In this document: positions 1-5,319 of the stretch, piece after piece
Layout of the letters: every line of letters starts with the position of its first letter
How positions within the stretch are numbered: the stretch's first letter is position 1
From: Acidobacteriota bacterium
GTDB lineage: Bacteria; Acidobacteriota; Terriglobia; Terriglobales; Acidobacteriaceae
Length of the DNA: 5,319 nucleotides
NCBI GenBank assembly: GCA_021779695.1
Contig: JAJYAE010000306.1
Span: 1 to 5,319, forward strand
Direction: 5' to 3'
Program-made: the position numbers and the translations under genes
The notes under the pieces: generated by a model
Told to the model about the DNA's origin: nothing
Databases searched by the model: none
What the model saw: only the letters and a program-made list of their open reading frames with translations

Positions 1-393
1 GGCGATCGCGGCATGCTCGACCTGCTCACCCTCCACCGCACAGGACGCCTCGCAGTCATCGAAGTCAAAGCGAATGAGGACCTCCATTTGCCGCTCCAGG
101 CTTTGGACTACTGGATGCGTGTCCGCGCCGTCAATCTTGACCGTAAAATCGGCGAAGCTGGCCGGCCTCTTTCCGCACTGGAGCGCCAGGGGTACTTTGT
201 CGGATCCGAGGTCTCCGCGCGCCCTCCAATCCTCCTGCTCATCGCACCCGCGTTACGCATCCACCCAGCGAACGAGCAGGTGCTGCGCATCCTCTCTCCG
301 GAGATCGAATGGGAAATGCTGGCGGTGAGTGAGAATTGGAGGCGTGATCTCTCTGTTGTCTTCCGCAAGCGCAGTACGGACTTCCGCCACTGA
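1..393 (+). CDS. 3' part of a PD-(D/E)XK nuclease-like hypothetical protein
   Basis: The reading frame is open from the first base and stops with TGA at 391-393, so the N-terminus lies outside the window and 130 residues are visible. Near the visible start an Asp (residue 7) is followed by a beta-strand-like segment ending in E21-V-K23, then Q33-x3-Y37. The D...ExK arrangement is the metal-binding core of the PD-(D/E)XK nuclease superfamily, and a QxxxY motif after it is typical of the RecB/Cas4-like branch. The remainder is a mixed alpha/beta tail with a hydrophobic strand (PPILLLIAPAL) and a basic C-terminus. A nuclease or nucleic-acid-binding role is inferred from motifs only; I do not recognise a named family, and the missing N-terminal part could carry the main domain. 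The next gene starts 148 bp downstream, so a shared transcript is possible but not shown. Confidence 0.82.
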   Translation, partial: GDRGMLDLLTLHRTGRLAVIEVKANEDLHLPLQALDYWMRVRAVNLDRKIGEAGRPLSALERQGYFVGSEVSARPPILLLIAPALRIHPANEQVLRILSPEIEWEMLAVSENWRRDLSVVFRKRSTDFRH

Positions 394-502
394 ACGCTGC
401 TTGTTTCGAGCCTTTCAATGATTCACGCCCATTCTGTTGACTCGCTGAAGCAAGAAGAAGCCGGGAACTGCGACACAACAGCTCTTCGATTCATCCAAGA
501 CA

Positions 503-508
503 TATATT
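503..508 (+). promoter_or_regulatory. possible -10 element upstream of the SRPBCC gene
   Basis: TATATT matches the sigma-70 -10 consensus at five of six positions and lies 33 bp before the ATG at 542, which would give a short leader of under 30 nt. No convincing -35 box is found at 16-18 bp spacing, so this is a weak call. The rest of the 394-541 gap shows no gene, no clear terminator for the upstream gene and no strong repeat. Confidence 0.2.
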
Positions 509-541
509 CAGAAATCTCCAGGGTCTCCTTAGCCGTCAGTC

Positions 542-1033
542 ATGCAGAAGCTGCTTATTGTCCGGGAAGAAATCCGTGTTCATGCACCGATCGAGCGCTG
601 CTTTCAGCTCTCGACACAGGTGGAGATTGTGCGGCAGGTCCTCGGGATGCGTCCCGTCCGCGGGCGAACTTCGGGCCGCGTGCGCCAGGGCGATACGGTA
701 CGCTGGCAGGGCTGGCAACTCGGTCTGCCCCAGGTGCATGAGAGCCTCATCGACGCCTGTGAAGCGCCACATTTCTTTCGCGACAGCATGATCGCGGGAC
801 GCTTCGCATCCTTTCAACACGACCACCGCTTTCTTCACTCGCAGGATGGTGCTGTTCTGCTCCAGGACGAGGTACGCTTCGCAATGCCGTGGGCTGGTTT
901 GGGAGCAGTCATCGGCCGCCTGATTCTGGCGCCGCACATTCGCCGACTCATGCGCAAGCGCTTCGCGCGGCTTAAGCAACTGGCCGAAAGCGACGGCTGG
1001 CGCCCATACCTGTTGGATTCCCCGGATGCCTGA
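542..1033 (+). CDS. SRPBCC (START/Bet v1-like) family protein
   Basis: Complete 163-residue protein, about the usual size for a single SRPBCC domain. It begins with a beta strand and the family-typical R-E-E-I-R-V-H-A-P-I-E-R-C-F (residues 8-21), in which 'APIERCF' leads into the first short helix. Central strands carry paired charged/aromatic residues, including FQHDHRF (91-97) and a strand around 104-114. The C-terminus (about 118-150) is a long helix with an amphipathic basic stretch (IRRLMRKRFARLK), as expected for the helix that closes the hydrophobic cavity. Members bind or modify hydrophobic ligands (polyketide cyclases, lipid-transfer and START proteins); the ligand here cannot be told. 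No signal peptide is seen, so it is probably cytoplasmic. An in-frame TAG at 530-532 makes ATG 542 the first possible start; the Shine-Dalgarno is poor. The gene appears monocistronic, with about 290 bp before the next candidate ORF. Confidence 0.9.
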   Translation: MQKLLIVREEIRVHAPIERCFQLSTQVEIVRQVLGMRPVRGRTSGRVRQGDTVRWQGWQLGLPQVHESLIDACEAPHFFRDSMIAGRFASFQHDHRFLHSQDGAVLLQDEVRFAMPWAGLGAVIGRLILAPHIRRLMRKRFARLKQLAESDGWRPYLLDSPDA

Positions 1034-1193
1034 GTACAAACTGCTGCGGGCAGCGCCATTGTGTCCGGCTCCTCACAGCCGTTTGCGTCCCACCAAAACA
1101 GCTTCAGCAACCAAACTGCCTCCACCGTGTTCCCATCTCCAGAAGGAGGAGGCACTGAGCGCACAGCGAAACCGTAAAAAGAGGGCAGGGCGA

Positions 1194-1207
1194 GTGATTT
1201 AAATCAC
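1194..1207. promoter_or_regulatory. perfect palindrome resembling a Crp/Fnr-family operator
   Basis: GTGATTTAAATCAC is a perfect 14-bp inverted repeat, AT-rich at its centre in an otherwise GC-rich window. With its flanks it reads AGTGA-N6-TCACA, matching nine of ten fixed positions of the Crp half-site pair TGTGA-N6-TCACA. Its TGAT-N4-ATCA core also resembles an Fnr-type site. It lies about 118 bp upstream of the ATG of the small candidate ORF at 1325 and 160 bp beyond the end of the SRPBCC gene, so the target gene is unclear. Regulator identity is inferred; no Crp/Fnr gene is in the window. Confidence 0.35.
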
Positions 1208-1236
1208 AGCCATTTCAGCGGATCAAAGCGAGAATC

Positions 1237-1254
1237 AACTTGAGTAACTTGAGC
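1237..1254. repeat. tandem 9-bp direct repeat
   Basis: Two adjacent units AACTTGAGT and AACTTGAGC, identical over the first eight bases. They lie 30 bp to the right of the Crp/Fnr-like palindrome, at a one-turn-like 9-bp period. They could be a pair of direct half-sites for a response-regulator-type protein or part of a promoter (each unit contains TTGAG), but two short copies can arise by chance. Confidence 0.3.
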
Positions 1255-1324
1255 GGTATGCACTTTGACCCCTGAAGTTCTAAAAAGGCTCTGCCCGCGG
1301 TTGGGAAGTGCAGGAGGACAGATC

Positions 1325-1582
1325 ATGGCTGCAGGTGTGAACGCGACAAACTTCGAAGTGAATGTGAATACATTCCTTCCCTTTCCAGGTGTAGATCGGG
1401 AGCAGGCAATACCAGCCGATTTCGTCGAGATGCTGAAGCGGCCATCGGGCGCGGGCATCGACCTGGAGGAGGATGTCCATGAGGGCAACTGTCTGCAGGG
1501 GCTGGTCTTTGCCTTCCTCTTCGAGGCCGTTGGGGGCGTAACCCTTTGTCTGTTGTGGCACTTGCTCAAAGCAGTCCATTGA
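1325..1582 (+). CDS. possible small membrane-anchored protein (unconfirmed)
   Basis: An 85-codon frame starts at ATG 1325 and ends with TGA at 1580-1582. AGGAGG at 1312-1317 sits 7 nt before the ATG, the best Shine-Dalgarno on the plus strand of the window. The first half is soluble and Asn/Val-rich, the middle is acidic (LEEDVHEGN, about 47-55), and residues about 58-80 form one hydrophobic segment (LVFAFLFEAVGGV and on) that could span the membrane once, with a basic/His tail. No family is recognised. Against it: the opposite strand is also open from 1579 to 1280 (99 codons), giving a Cys/His-rich protein without a clear ribosome site. GC by codon position (hand count roughly 68/40/65 percent) fits either strand almost equally. 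The hydrophobic segment could merely be the antisense of a hydrophilic stretch. Confidence 0.33.
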   Translation: MAAGVNATNFEVNVNTFLPFPGVDREQAIPADFVEMLKRPSGAGIDLEEDVHEGNCLQGLVFAFLFEAVGGVTLCLLWHLLKAVH

Positions 1583-1591
1583 GGTTCATGT

Positions 1592-1626
1592 CGGCAGGCA
1601 GGTGCCGCACACTCCGCCATCGGCGG
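1592..1626. terminator. two small hairpins in the convergent gap, weak terminator candidate
   Basis: CGGCA/TGCCG with a 6-nt loop (1592-1607) is followed by CCGCC-ATC-GGCGG (1614-1626). On the plus strand a short TTTT occurs at 1635-1638, nine bases after the second stem, so plus-strand transcription from the small ORF might end here. On the minus strand there is no T-run after either stem, so neither is a classical terminator for the OPT transporter gene. Both stems are only 5 bp and could be chance structures in GC-rich DNA. Confidence 0.22.
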
Positions 1627-1652
1627 CCATCGGGTTTTCTTCCATCGCTCAC

Positions 1653-3836
1653 TTACTTCTGCAGCGGCCTTCTGGCAAAGTAATAAAGCGCAAACGCCAG
1701 CATGGCGAAGGCCAGCACCGAAACCCAGCTTTGGTCCAGGAAGGTGTGCGGAAAATTCAGAATGTCGCCTTTGTCGAAGGTTGTCTCGTAGCCCTTCAGC
1801 GCCACTCCCATCAGTCCCACGATGCCGCCAGCCGCAATCAGACCAGAGGCAAAGAGCGAACCAGGTGAGATTTCGCTCTCCTGTTCCGCGGCATCCCCCC
1901 CAGCCTTTGCAGCGGCCTGGTCGACAAACCAGCGCACCGCGCCACCCACAAAGATCGCCAGCGTGGTGCCGATCGAGAGGTAGGCTCCTACGGCGAATGA
2001 AAGTGAACGGATCCCCAGCAGTTCCACCGCGATCACAAGGAAGACGCCCATCATCACCAGGCCCCACGGCAGCTTGCGGCTCAGTATGCCGTTGATGACG
2101 GTCGCCATCAGGCGTGCCTGCGGCGCTGCCGCCTTTTCGCTACCAATGCCTTGAATCCACTGCACCTCAATCCGTCCCGTTGCGGGAGAATAGAGATACT
2201 TGCCGTCAGCCAGTTCCGATGAGCCCAGCGCATTCAGCAGGATGTACTCACTCTTGTGATGAAGCGTCGACGCCTGGCCCGGTCCCAGAACCGGAAACTG
2301 TTCAGGCAGATGAGAGGTGTCCTTTTGAATCGCGACTCCGGAATGCGGAGCGTTCAGGTTCCAGGCCTGCCCTGCGGCGCGGAACTGTTGCAGTCCGGTG
2401 TTCATCAGGTTCAGCGTAAAGCCGATCGCGATGGTGGAAACTACCACGCCGATCATGAGCGCAATCTGCTGGGCGCGCGGTGTGGAGCCCACGATGAAGC
2501 CTGTTTTCAAGTCCTGCGATGTATCGCCCGCATTGGCCGAGGCAATGCACACGACCCCGCCAATCGTGATGGCCAATGCTCCAAAAGCCGGGCTCGTCCA
2601 GCCTTTCACCAGAAAGATGGCCGAAGTGGCCATCAGCGTCGCAATTGTCATGCCCGAGATTGGATTGGCTGAGCTGCCGATGAGCCCCACAATGCGGGAA
2701 CTGACCGTGACAAAGAGAAATCCAAAGAGCACGACCAGCAGCGAGGCTGCCAGGTTTGCCCCCCATCCCACGTACGCTCCAGGGACAGGCTTGAACTGCA
2801 GAAAGATGAACATGCAGGCAACCAGCAGAACGGAGCCGATGAGAACAACCCGCATCGAAAGGTCATTCTCCGTTCGGCTTGGCATGCGGTTGACTGTCAT
2901 ACCAGGTCTCATCTTTTTGAACCCTGAACTGAGCGCGCCGAAGATCGTCGGCAGCGTTTTCACCAGCGTAATCAGGCCCGCGGCGGCCACTGCGCCCGCT
3001 CCCATCGGGCGGATGTAAGTTGCCCACAGGTCGCTCGGCCCCATCTGTGCAATCGGAACTGTACCTGGATAGATGGGGTGCGGCAGGTCTTTGCCAAAGA
3101 AGTAAATGAGCGGCATCAGGACCAGCCACGAAAACACGCCGCCTGCAAAAATCACGCCTGCGACGCGCGGACCAATGATGTAGCCCACACCGAGGTACTC
3201 CGGCGTGGCGTCGGCCTTGATGGATGCGCCCTTCAGGATGTGCTGTGGTCCAAAGTCCGGCTGATACTCCGGTGTTCCCGGCCACGCTTTGAAGATGTTT
3301 TCGTTCTGGAAGAGCGTGTACAGCGCGCCCAATCCCAGCCCCCAGAAGACACGGCTCGCCAGCGAACCGCCTCGCTCACCGGCCATCAACACGTCCGCGC
3401 AGGCCGTGCCCTCTGGATACGTCAGGTTGCCATGCTCCTCCACAATCAGCTGCCGCCGCAGCGGAATCATGAACAGAACGCCCAGCCAGCCGCCGATCAA
3501 TGCCAGCAGAAAAATGCGCGAATACTCAAGATCGAATCCCAGAAAAATCAGTGCCGGCAGCGTAAAGATCACGCCCGCGGCAATTGACTGGCCCGCATTG
3601 CCGGTCGTCTGCACAATATTGTTTTCAAGAATTGAGGCCCGCCCCAGCACGCGCAAAATGCTGATGGACAATACGGCAATTGGGATCGACGCCGCTACGG
3701 TAAGCCCGGCCCGCAGTCCCACGTACACCGTGACCGCGCCAAAGACAAGTCCGAAGAAACAACCGAGCAGAATGGCGCGCAACGTGAGCTCGGGACGACT
3801 TTCACCAGGCGAAACAAAAGGCTGGAAATCTGACAC
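1653..3836 (-). CDS. OPT family oligopeptide transporter
   Basis: Polytopic inner-membrane carrier of the OPT superfamily, prokaryotic branch (TIGR00733-like); members import oligopeptides or metal-chelate compounds by ion-coupled transport. At 727 aa it is full length with roughly 14-16 hydrophobic segments. Family landmarks, numbered from the GTG start, are NIVQTTGNAGQSIAAG (about 73-88), NLTYPEGTACADVL (137-150), GSSANPISGMTIATL (387-401) and NAGDTSQDLKTG then GSTPRAQQ (435-457). The APQARLMATVINGILS segment (571-586) precedes LPWGLVMMG. A hydrophilic region of about 90 residues (480-570) separates two membrane segments; the C-terminus ends in a basic tail. The frame extends 13 codons further to a TTG at 3875. 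However, GTG 3834-3836 has GGAGG (complement of 3843-3847) six bases upstream and yields the usual SDFQPFVSP-type N-terminus, so I prefer it. TAA stop at 1653-1655. Substrate is not predictable. It is transcribed divergently from the acyltransferase gene. Confidence 0.96.
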   Translation of the reverse strand: MSDFQPFVSPGESRPELTLRAILLGCFFGLVFGAVTVYVGLRAGLTVAASIPIAVLSISILRVLGRASILENNIVQTTGNAGQSIAAGVIFTLPALIFLGFDLEYSRIFLLALIGGWLGVLFMIPLRRQLIVEEHGNLTYPEGTACADVLMAGERGGSLASRVFWGLGLGALYTLFQNENIFKAWPGTPEYQPDFGPQHILKGASIKADATPEYLGVGYIIGPRVAGVIFAGGVFSWLVLMPLIYFFGKDLPHPIYPGTVPIAQMGPSDLWATYIRPMGAGAVAAAGLITLVKTLPTIFGALSSGFKKMRPGMTVNRMPSRTENDLSMRVVLIGSVLLVACMFIFLQFKPVPGAYVGWGANLAASLLVVLFGFLFVTVSSRIVGLIGSSANPISGMTIATLMATSAIFLVKGWTSPAFGALAITIGGVVCIASANAGDTSQDLKTGFIVGSTPRAQQIALMIGVVVSTIAIGFTLNLMNTGLQQFRAAGQAWNLNAPHSGVAIQKDTSHLPEQFPVLGPGQASTLHHKSEYILLNALGSSELADGKYLYSPATGRIEVQWIQGIGSEKAAAPQARLMATVINGILSRKLPWGLVMMGVFLVIAVELLGIRSLSFAVGAYLSIGTTLAIFVGGAVRWFVDQAAAKAGGDAAEQESEISPGSLFASGLIAAGGIVGLMGVALKGYETTFDKGDILNFPHTFLDQSWVSVLAFAMLAFALYYFARRPLQK

Positions 3837-3842
3837 GCAAAG

Positions 3843-3847
3843 CCTCC
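3843..3847 (-). promoter_or_regulatory. Shine-Dalgarno that sets the OPT transporter start
   Basis: Read on the minus strand, GGAGG lies six bases before GTG 3836-3834. The upstream TTG at 3875 and the ATG at 3854 in the same frame have no comparable purine run at proper spacing; the GGAGG itself lies inside the reading frame opened by those codons. This argues for GTG as the true start and for removing 13 residues from the longest possible protein. Confidence 0.75.
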
Positions 3848-3920
3848 AAAACATCAATGGACACAAATTGCCCAAAATCCCCGAAGGGCGAGTGTAGCAG
3901 TGGAGGCGTCTCGATTCACA

Positions 3921-3943
3921 GCCGGATACCGGCAGTGGCCGGT
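3921..3943. promoter_or_regulatory. overlapping inverted repeats, possible operator in the divergent promoter region
   Basis: Three alternating blocks, GCCGG (3921-3925), CCGGC (3929-3933) and GCCGG (3938-3942), are separated by ATA and AGTG. The first two form a 13-bp palindrome; the last two form ACCGGC-AGTG-GCCGGT, a perfect 6-bp inverted repeat (3928-3943). The middle block can pair with either neighbour, not both. The element sits almost midway between the two divergent starts (about 95 bp from GTG 3836 and about 90 bp from ATG 4023), where a shared repressor or activator would bind. The 3837-4022 gap otherwise shows only weak promoter-like hexamers, for example TTGGCG (3957-3962) with TAGCTT (3981-3986) on the plus strand and TACACT on the minus strand (complement of 3892-3897). 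Regulator unknown. Confidence 0.4.
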
Positions 3944-4022
3944 CACGCTGTTAAAGTTGGCGAAGATGCCCTTCATCGCTTAGCTTTAAGTGCGATCTCT
4001 CAACGGGAGAATCCAATCTGCG

Positions 4023-5183
4023 ATGACCAATCCGTCTACCACCTCCATGGCTGCCAGGCGCCTGCTTTCCCTCGATGTTCTGCGCGGCATCACCATTGCC
4101 TTCATGATCATGGTTAACAACAACGGCGGCCCCGGCTCCTGGCACTTCATGAATCACGCCCAGTGGAACGGACTGACGCCAACTGACCTGGTCTTTCCTA
4201 CTTTTGTCTTTGTCGTCGGCGTGTCGGTCGTCTTTGCCTTCGACTCGCGGCTCGCTCGCGGCGCGGACCGTGGCCAGCTGGCCCGGCACACCCTCAGCCG
4301 CGCCGTCATCCTCATCGTCTTCGGCATCATCGTCAACAGCTTTCCGTTTTTTGCCCTTGATCACATGCGCTTCTACGGCGTGCTCCAGAGGATTGCGATC
4401 TGTTATCTCGTCGTCGGTCTCTTTTATCTGTATGACCAGCGAGTGTGGACGAAGGTGGCTGCCCTGGTCGCCGCGCTTGTCGGCTATTGGATCCTCGTGC
4501 GCTGGGCTCCCATCCCCGGTGCGGGTGTTCCAGGCCGCGACGTGCCTTTCATGGACATGACGCAGAATCTCGTCTCATGGATTGACCGTCACCTGTTTCC
4601 ACACCACCTCTATCTCTACGCCCCCGATCACAACGTGCGCGACCCCGAGGGCTTGCTGAGCGATCTGCCCGCCATTGGCACGGCGCTCATTGGCATCCTC
4701 ACCGGCCTCTGGCTGCGCAGCCAGCGCTCCGTCTCGAAAAAGGCAGCAGGTATGGCTGGTGCCTCAGTCGTCAGTCTTGCTCTGGGCTATCTCTGGTCGC
4801 TTGAGTTCCCACTTAACAAGAACATGTGGACGAGCTCCTTCGTCCTGGTCGCCGCCGGCTATTCTCTGGCACTTTTCGCATTCACCTACTGGGCCATTGA
4901 ATTGCGCGGCTGGCGCACCACCTGGACTTGGCCCTGGCTCGTTTTCGGCTCCAATGCCATCGCTGCTTACATGTTCAGTGAGCTGCTTCCAAGCGGTCTC
5001 GATGCCATTCGCTTCAATGCCGCCGGACATCCCACAAACGCCATCGCCTGGGTCTTCCTGCACACCTTCGAGCACATTCCCGATCCCGCCTGGGCAGCTT
5101 TCGCCTACTCCGTCACGTTCACCGCCATATGCTTCATACCGGTCTGGATTTTGTACCGGAAGAAAATCTTCTTGAAAGTCTGA
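4023..5183 (+). CDS. DUF5009/NagX/HGSNAT-like membrane acyltransferase family protein
   Basis: A 386-residue inner-membrane protein with about ten predicted helices, normal for the bacterial COG4299-type family related to human heparan-alpha-glucosaminide N-acetyltransferase and to NagX of N-acetylglucosamine gene clusters. Landmarks numbered from ATG 4023: SLDVLRG (16-22) entering helix 1, VNNNGGPGSW (31-40), HAQWNGLTPTDLVFP (45-59), GVLQRIA (119-125), DPEGLLSDLPAIGT (207-220), PLNKNMWTSSF (263-273) and FGSNAIAAY (308-316). His45 aligns by motif with the active-site His of HGSNAT (HASWNGL), so catalytic competence is plausible. The family is expected to move an acyl group from cytosolic acetyl-CoA to a sugar across the membrane; some members are proposed GlcNAc transporters. 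Start: GTG 3990 is possible after an in-frame TAA at 3987, but GGGAGA (4005-4010) favours ATG 4023, with ATG 4047 also possible. It ends with tandem in-frame stops TGA-TAA. Confidence 0.95.
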   Translation: MTNPSTTSMAARRLLSLDVLRGITIAFMIMVNNNGGPGSWHFMNHAQWNGLTPTDLVFPTFVFVVGVSVVFAFDSRLARGADRGQLARHTLSRAVILIVFGIIVNSFPFFALDHMRFYGVLQRIAICYLVVGLFYLYDQRVWTKVAALVAALVGYWILVRWAPIPGAGVPGRDVPFMDMTQNLVSWIDRHLFPHHLYLYAPDHNVRDPEGLLSDLPAIGTALIGILTGLWLRSQRSVSKKAAGMAGASVVSLALGYLWSLEFPLNKNMWTSSFVLVAAGYSLALFAFTYWAIELRGWRTTWTWPWLVFGSNAIAAYMFSELLPSGLDAIRFNAAGHPTNAIAWVFLHTFEHIPDPAWAAFAYSVTFTAICFIPVWILYRKKIFLKV

Positions 5184-5240
5184 TAACGCCCGACGATTTA
5201 GGCTGTCCATTCTCACACGAGGCGCACAAGATGCTCTTCG

Positions 5241-5319
5241 ATGCCCATGAGCCACGTTGAATCGCAAGCAGGCAATGCTGCGGAAGCCACTCCGGCTTCG
5301 GGGCGCGTACAGGCGCTGC
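5241..5319 (+). CDS. 5' end of a probable downstream gene, truncated by the window
   Basis: A frame begins at ATG 5241 (a second in-frame ATG is at 5247) and stays open to the window end, about 26 codons. An in-frame TAG at 5199-5201 rules out earlier starts. The visible N-terminus is Ser/Ala/Glu-rich and probably disordered (it starts MPMSHVESQAGNAAEATPAS), with no signal peptide seen so far. It follows the acyltransferase gene by 57 bp on the same strand, with no terminator between, so the two may be cotranscribed. The nearest purine run, GAGG at 5219-5222, is too far for ATG 5241 but well placed for a ten-codon mini-frame at 5231-5260 that overlaps this start. Function cannot be assigned. 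Confidence 0.45.
   Translation, partial: MPMSHVESQAGNAAEATPASGRVQAL

Larger units (their letters stand above)
1034..1324. other. intergenic stretch without a recognised gene
   Basis: I could not support a coding region here on either strand. Frames that are open on the minus strand (upstream of 1164) give a composition rich in Pro/Ser/Gly and resemble no family I know. There is no intrinsic terminator after the SRPBCC gene: a GCTG-CGGG-CAGC stem at 1043-1054 lacks a T-run. A strong AGGAGG-like purine run at 1144-1152 is not followed by a start codon at a usable distance. The right half holds the 14-bp palindrome and the tandem repeat listed separately, so the stretch is more likely regulatory or a decayed gene than an active gene. 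Confidence 0.5.

Noticed and set aside
1144..1152. AGGAGGAGG purine run like a strong Shine-Dalgarno
   Set aside because: No ATG, GTG or TTG follows at usable spacing, so it does not define a start.
835..1164. Minus-strand frame opposite the SRPBCC 3' end and the following gap
   Set aside because: Half of it is antisense to the SRPBCC gene, it lacks a ribosome site and resembles no family; a decayed gene cannot be excluded, but nothing supports it.
1204..2067. Minus-strand frame of 287 codons crossing the 3' end of the OPT gene
   Set aside because: It runs out of frame with the transporter over its first half and gives a Trp/Arg/Ser-rich product without recognisable motifs; a shadow frame.
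2398..3018. Long plus-strand open frame of about 200 codons
   Set aside because: It is antisense to the well-supported OPT transporter, has an implausible Thr/Pro/Arg-rich composition and matches no family; it reflects codon bias of the real gene.
3880..3893. Small CCC-TTCG-GGG hairpin on the minus strand, in the OPT leader
   Set aside because: The stem is only 3-4 bp and lies between divergent promoters rather than at a gene end; too weak to call a terminator or riboswitch.
3289..3897. Second long plus-strand frame opposite the OPT N-terminal half
   Set aside because: Antisense shadow of a conserved coding region, Ser/Arg/Pro-rich, no credible ribosome site.
3951..4364. Minus-strand acidic Asp/Lys-rich frame opposite the acyltransferase start
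   Set aside because: Low-complexity charged product antisense to conserved family motifs of the acyltransferase; not a gene.

Overview
This 5.3 kb GC-rich window looks like chromosomal DNA from an Acidobacteria/Terriglobia-type soil bacterium. That assignment is an inference from codon bias and from the style of the proteins (the SRPBCC protein, the OPT transporter and the DUF5009-type acyltransferase). No marker gene is present to prove it.

Layout from left to right. (1) The 3' end of a plus-strand gene whose visible part carries a PD-(D/E)XK nuclease-like core. (2) A complete plus-strand SRPBCC/START-like protein of 163 aa. (3) About 620 bp (1034-1652) with no recognisable gene. It holds a perfect 14-bp Crp/Fnr-like palindrome, a tandem 9-bp repeat, and an unconfirmed small plus-strand reading frame of 85 codons with a very good Shine-Dalgarno and a hydrophobic C-terminus. 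(4) A complete minus-strand OPT-family oligopeptide transporter, best started at a GTG at 3836 (727 aa). (5) A 186-bp divergent intergenic region with overlapping GCCGG/CCGGC inverted repeats near its centre. (6) A complete plus-strand multi-pass membrane acyltransferase of the DUF5009/NagX/HGSNAT-like family (386 aa). (7) The first ~25 codons of a probable further plus-strand gene that runs off the window.

The two large genes are both polytopic inner-membrane proteins transcribed away from a shared control region. One is a peptide-type importer and the other is a relative of amino-sugar acetyltransferases. A joint role in scavenging peptide- or amino-sugar-containing material is possible, but it is only suggested by position. 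I see no mobile element, CRISPR array, tRNA or rRNA, and no clearly new multi-gene system. The most interesting unexplained material is the 1034-1652 gap and the divergent promoter region.
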